A stretch of DNA of 6,418 nt from JACCYQ01 sp036675565 (GTDB lineage Bacteria; Bacteroidota; Bacteroidia; Chitinophagales; Chitinophagaceae), in assembly GCA_036675565.1 (NCBI GenBank), contig JAKFER010000149.1:1-6418 (forward strand), given 5' to 3'. Made by a program: the position numbers and the translations under genes. Shown piece by piece: positions 4,667 to 6,418 of this stretch (its first letter is position 1; the number at the start of each line of letters is the position of its first letter). The notes under the pieces were generated by a model. That model saw only the letters and a list, made by a program, of their open reading frames with translations, searched no databases and was not told where the DNA came from.

Positions 4667-5701
4667 ATGAAGCCCCTGATTTATTCAAAAAGTGAATGGA
4701 TGATCATGTTCATCATTCTTCCCCCGATTGCCGTGGGAATCAATTTTGTACTATATGGTTTTCGCTACTTTTCCGAATTACGGGTATTTTTATTAGCTAC
4801 GCTTGCCACTTTAGGCATCTTGATATTGATTTACATTTCCTGCGGTATGGTAGCAGGTATCATGCAATACCGCCTCCCAAAATATAGCCAGACATTCAAA
4901 CGGATCGGTATCAGCCTGGTTATTCTTACCCTCATAACAGTTGCGGGTATTACCATTATTTTTTTAGGGTATGATTATATTCATTTCCTGGATTATGAAA
5001 TAAACTGGAATCATTTTGCCTGGTTGCTGGTTATAGGTATCCTCAGTAACCTGTTAGCAACCAGCCTGAACGAGGGAGCTGCCTTTTATGAAAAATGGCG
5101 ACTATTAGTTGATGAAGCGGAAAACCTGAAAAAAGAAAACCTGCAAAGCCAGCTTGAAGGTTTAAAAGGACAGGTAAATCCGCATTTTCTTTTTAACAGC
5201 CTCAATTCTTTATCATCCCTGATTTCGGAAGATCCAGAAAAAGCAGAGGAATTTATTGATGAAATGAGTAAAGTTTATCGCTACATGCTGCGAAGTAATG
5301 AGGATGGATTAACCAGCTTAAAAAATGAAATGCTCTTTATTCAGTCTTATTTTCACATGTTAAAAACCCGCTACAGTGATGGACTGGAATTAAAAACACT
5401 CATTGATGAACGTTATTTAAAATACCTGCTTCCGCCACTAACACTTCAAATGCTGGTTGAAAATGCTGTAAAGCATAATGTAATCCAAAAAGATTGCCCC
5501 CTCAATATCCTGATTATGACCACGAATAGTGGTAAACTGGTAGTGACCAATAACCTGCAGCGAAAATCGACCAAGATATTATCCAATAAAATTGGCCTCA
5601 CCAATATTTCCAATAAGTATAAACTGATGAACCAGGAAGAAATTATGGTTAATGACGATGGAAAAGAGTTTTCAGTAGTTATTCCCCTCATTTATAACTA
5701 G
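4667..5701 (+). CDS. LytS/YehU-family sensor histidine kinase
   Basis: A 344-residue membrane kinase. Four transmembrane helices lie at about residues 10-30, 40-66, 80-101 and 117-136, with short loops and no large extracellular domain, so it probably senses a signal in or near the membrane. A short coiled linker (142-168) leads to the His_kinase domain: GQVNPHFLFNSLNSL (168-182), with His173 as the expected phosphorylated residue, then an ATP-binding domain with LLPPLTLQMLVENAVKHN (254-271, N-box Glu265 and Asn266) and a G-box remnant KIGLTNISNKYKL (308-320). This minimal NPHFLFN type pairs with LytTR response regulators, and the regulator gene follows 150 bases downstream. The ATG at 4667 precedes the first helix closely. 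The repeat pair at 4585-4614 suggests control by its own regulator. The signal sensed is unknown. Confidence 0.93.
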   Translation: MKPLIYSKSEWMIMFIILPPIAVGINFVLYGFRYFSELRVFLLATLATLGILILIYISCGMVAGIMQYRLPKYSQTFKRIGISLVILTLITVAGITIIFLGYDYIHFLDYEINWNHFAWLLVIGILSNLLATSLNEGAAFYEKWRLLVDEAENLKKENLQSQLEGLKGQVNPHFLFNSLNSLSSLISEDPEKAEEFIDEMSKVYRYMLRSNEDGLTSLKNEMLFIQSYFHMLKTRYSDGLELKTLIDERYLKYLLPPLTLQMLVENAVKHNVIQKDCPLNILIMTTNSGKLVVTNNLQRKSTKILSNKIGLTNISNKYKLMNQEEIMVNDDGKEFSVVIPLIYN

Positions 5702-5851
5702 TGAAAACGTAACAGTTCATCCAACTTATTTAACAATTCAACCGAAGTTCAATGTAAATGAAAACTAATAGGTGTTATTTTACATTAAGCTTTGCATAAC
5801 TGTTTATAATGTGTATTAATCACGGGGTGGCTTAAAAGAAAAATTATATAC
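5702..5851. other. Intergenic spacer between kinase and regulator, with its own regulatory repeats
   Basis: This gap of 150 bases is long for a simple kinase-regulator operon. It holds LytTR-type boxes (5712-5752) and a possible -7 element AAGCTTTG (5787-5794, one base off TAnnTTTG; no -33 TTG seen). A TATAAT string is at 5805-5810. No terminator is seen after the kinase, so read-through plus an internal promoter is possible. Confidence 0.4.
5712..5752 (+). promoter_or_regulatory. LytTR-type repeats upstream of the response regulator (two boxes plus a third)
   Basis: ACAGTTCAT (5712-5720) matches the LytTR box consensus [TA][AC][CA]GTTN[AG][TG] at all nine positions. After 12 bases comes ACAATTCAA (5733-5741), giving the 21-base period. 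A third related box, GAAGTTCAA (5744-5752), begins 11 bases after the second, one helical turn further on. The set ends about 100 bases before the regulator ATG, which suggests autoregulation. Confidence 0.55.
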
Positions 5852-6418
5852 ATGAAAGTATTTATCATTGAAGACGAAGAACTGGCAGTAAAAAAATTAC
5901 GTAAAACCTTAAACGCAGTTGATGAATCGGCCGAAGTTGTTGGTGTGGCCGACAGCATCCGGTCATCGGTAAACTGGTTACAGAACAATCCCTCGCCTGA
6001 CCTTATATTAATGGATATTGAATTGTGCGATGGACAAAGTTTTGAAATTTTTGATAAAGTGGATGTAAATAGCACGGTCATATTCACTACATCTTATGAT
6101 GAATTTGCATTGAAAGCTTTTAAAGTTAATAGTGTAGATTATTTATTAAAACCTGTTCAAAAAGACGACTTGCAGGTTGCCATAAATAAATACAAAAAAT
6201 TAAAAACACTGTATAAAGATTCAAATGAATCTCCTGTTATGAATATAGAAAACCTGGTAAAAGAACTGCAGCAAAAAATGCAGGGTAAGGAATATCGTAA
6301 AAGGTTTTTGGTAAAACAGGCACAAAAGCTGGTTAGCATTGAAACAGACCAGGTAGCTTATTTCTATAGCGATGGCCGATTGAATTTTTTTAAAACATTT
6401 GAAAACAAAAAATTCGTG
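5852..6418 (+). CDS. LytTR-family response regulator (3' end outside window)
   Basis: The first 189 residues are present, and the gene runs off the window. The receiver domain spans about residues 1-120: the acidic pocket IIEDEE (5-10), phosphorylated Asp55 in LILMDIEL, the switch Thr at 79-80 (IFTTSYDEFALKAF) and Lys100 in DYLLKP. A helical linker (about 120-148) leads to the LytTR DNA-binding domain, which begins near RKRFLVKQAQKLVSIETDQV (149-168) and continues as AYFYSDGRLNFF before the cut. This is the AlgR/AgrA/LytR architecture; phosphorylation by the kinase upstream should promote binding to tandem 9-base repeats. Such repeats occur before its own gene, before the kinase gene and on the opposite strand near 4470-4499. 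The start at 5852 gives a standard receiver N-terminus. Targets outside the window are unknown. Confidence 0.93.
   Translation, partial: MKVFIIEDEELAVKKLRKTLNAVDESAEVVGVADSIRSSVNWLQNNPSPDLILMDIELCDGQSFEIFDKVDVNSTVIFTTSYDEFALKAFKVNSVDYLLKPVQKDDLQVAINKYKKLKTLYKDSNESPVMNIENLVKELQQKMQGKEYRKRFLVKQAQKLVSIETDQVAYFYSDGRLNFFKTFENKKFV

Noticed and set aside
5785..6087. Minus-strand ORF of 100 codons over the regulator leader and receiver domain.
   Set aside because: It lies opposite an unmistakable receiver domain, and its serine/threonine-rich product matches no family I recognise.

Overview
The window looks like a chromosomal stretch from a member of the Bacteroidota, most likely Chitinophagaceae-like. 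This is inferred from AT-rich DNA, A/T-rich sequence instead of Shine-Dalgarno sites before the starts, a signal peptide ending in FSQ, and the gene families present. I see no mobile elements, tRNA, rRNA or CRISPR.

Layout: positions 1-170 hold the 3' end of a hexapeptide-repeat acyltransferase. A membrane methyltransferase of the isoprenylcysteine carboxyl methyltransferase (ICMT) type follows (303-905, +). It converges on a YhbW-like flavin-dependent luciferase-family oxidoreductase (1020-2069, -). A 350-base divergent intergenic region with two clear palindromes (2250-2264 and a CRP/FNR-like 2323-2338) separates that gene from a two-gene unit: a DoxX-family membrane protein (2421-2831, +) overlapped by 47 bases by a secreted DsrE-like protein (2785-3210, +). 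A strong bidirectional terminator (3239-3269) separates this unit from a convergent thioredoxin (3297-3671, -). Divergent from the thioredoxin is a small protein with 19 cysteines of the cytosolic copper-storage (Csp3/DUF326) type (3857-4183, +), followed by a second strong hairpin (4191-4225). DoxX, DsrE, thioredoxin and Csp suggest a thiol, sulfur and copper-handling neighbourhood, though nothing proves they act together.

The right end carries a LytS/YehU-type sensor histidine kinase (4667-5701, +) and its LytTR-type response regulator (5852 to the window end, +, partial). The most interesting observation lies in the DNA around this pair. Three tandem direct repeats resemble the LytTR binding consensus, each with two 9-base boxes separated by exactly 12 bases (21-base period). 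One is upstream of the kinase (4585-4614, +), one upstream of the regulator (5712-5741, +, with a third box at 5744-5752), and one on the minus strand (4499-4470). The minus-strand pair lies upstream of a promoter-like sequence and a 27-codon ORF (4281-4364, -) encoding a single-helix membrane microprotein. That ORF in turn ends against the bidirectional hairpin after the Csp gene. I infer an autoregulated two-component system with a divergent membrane microprotein as a local target.
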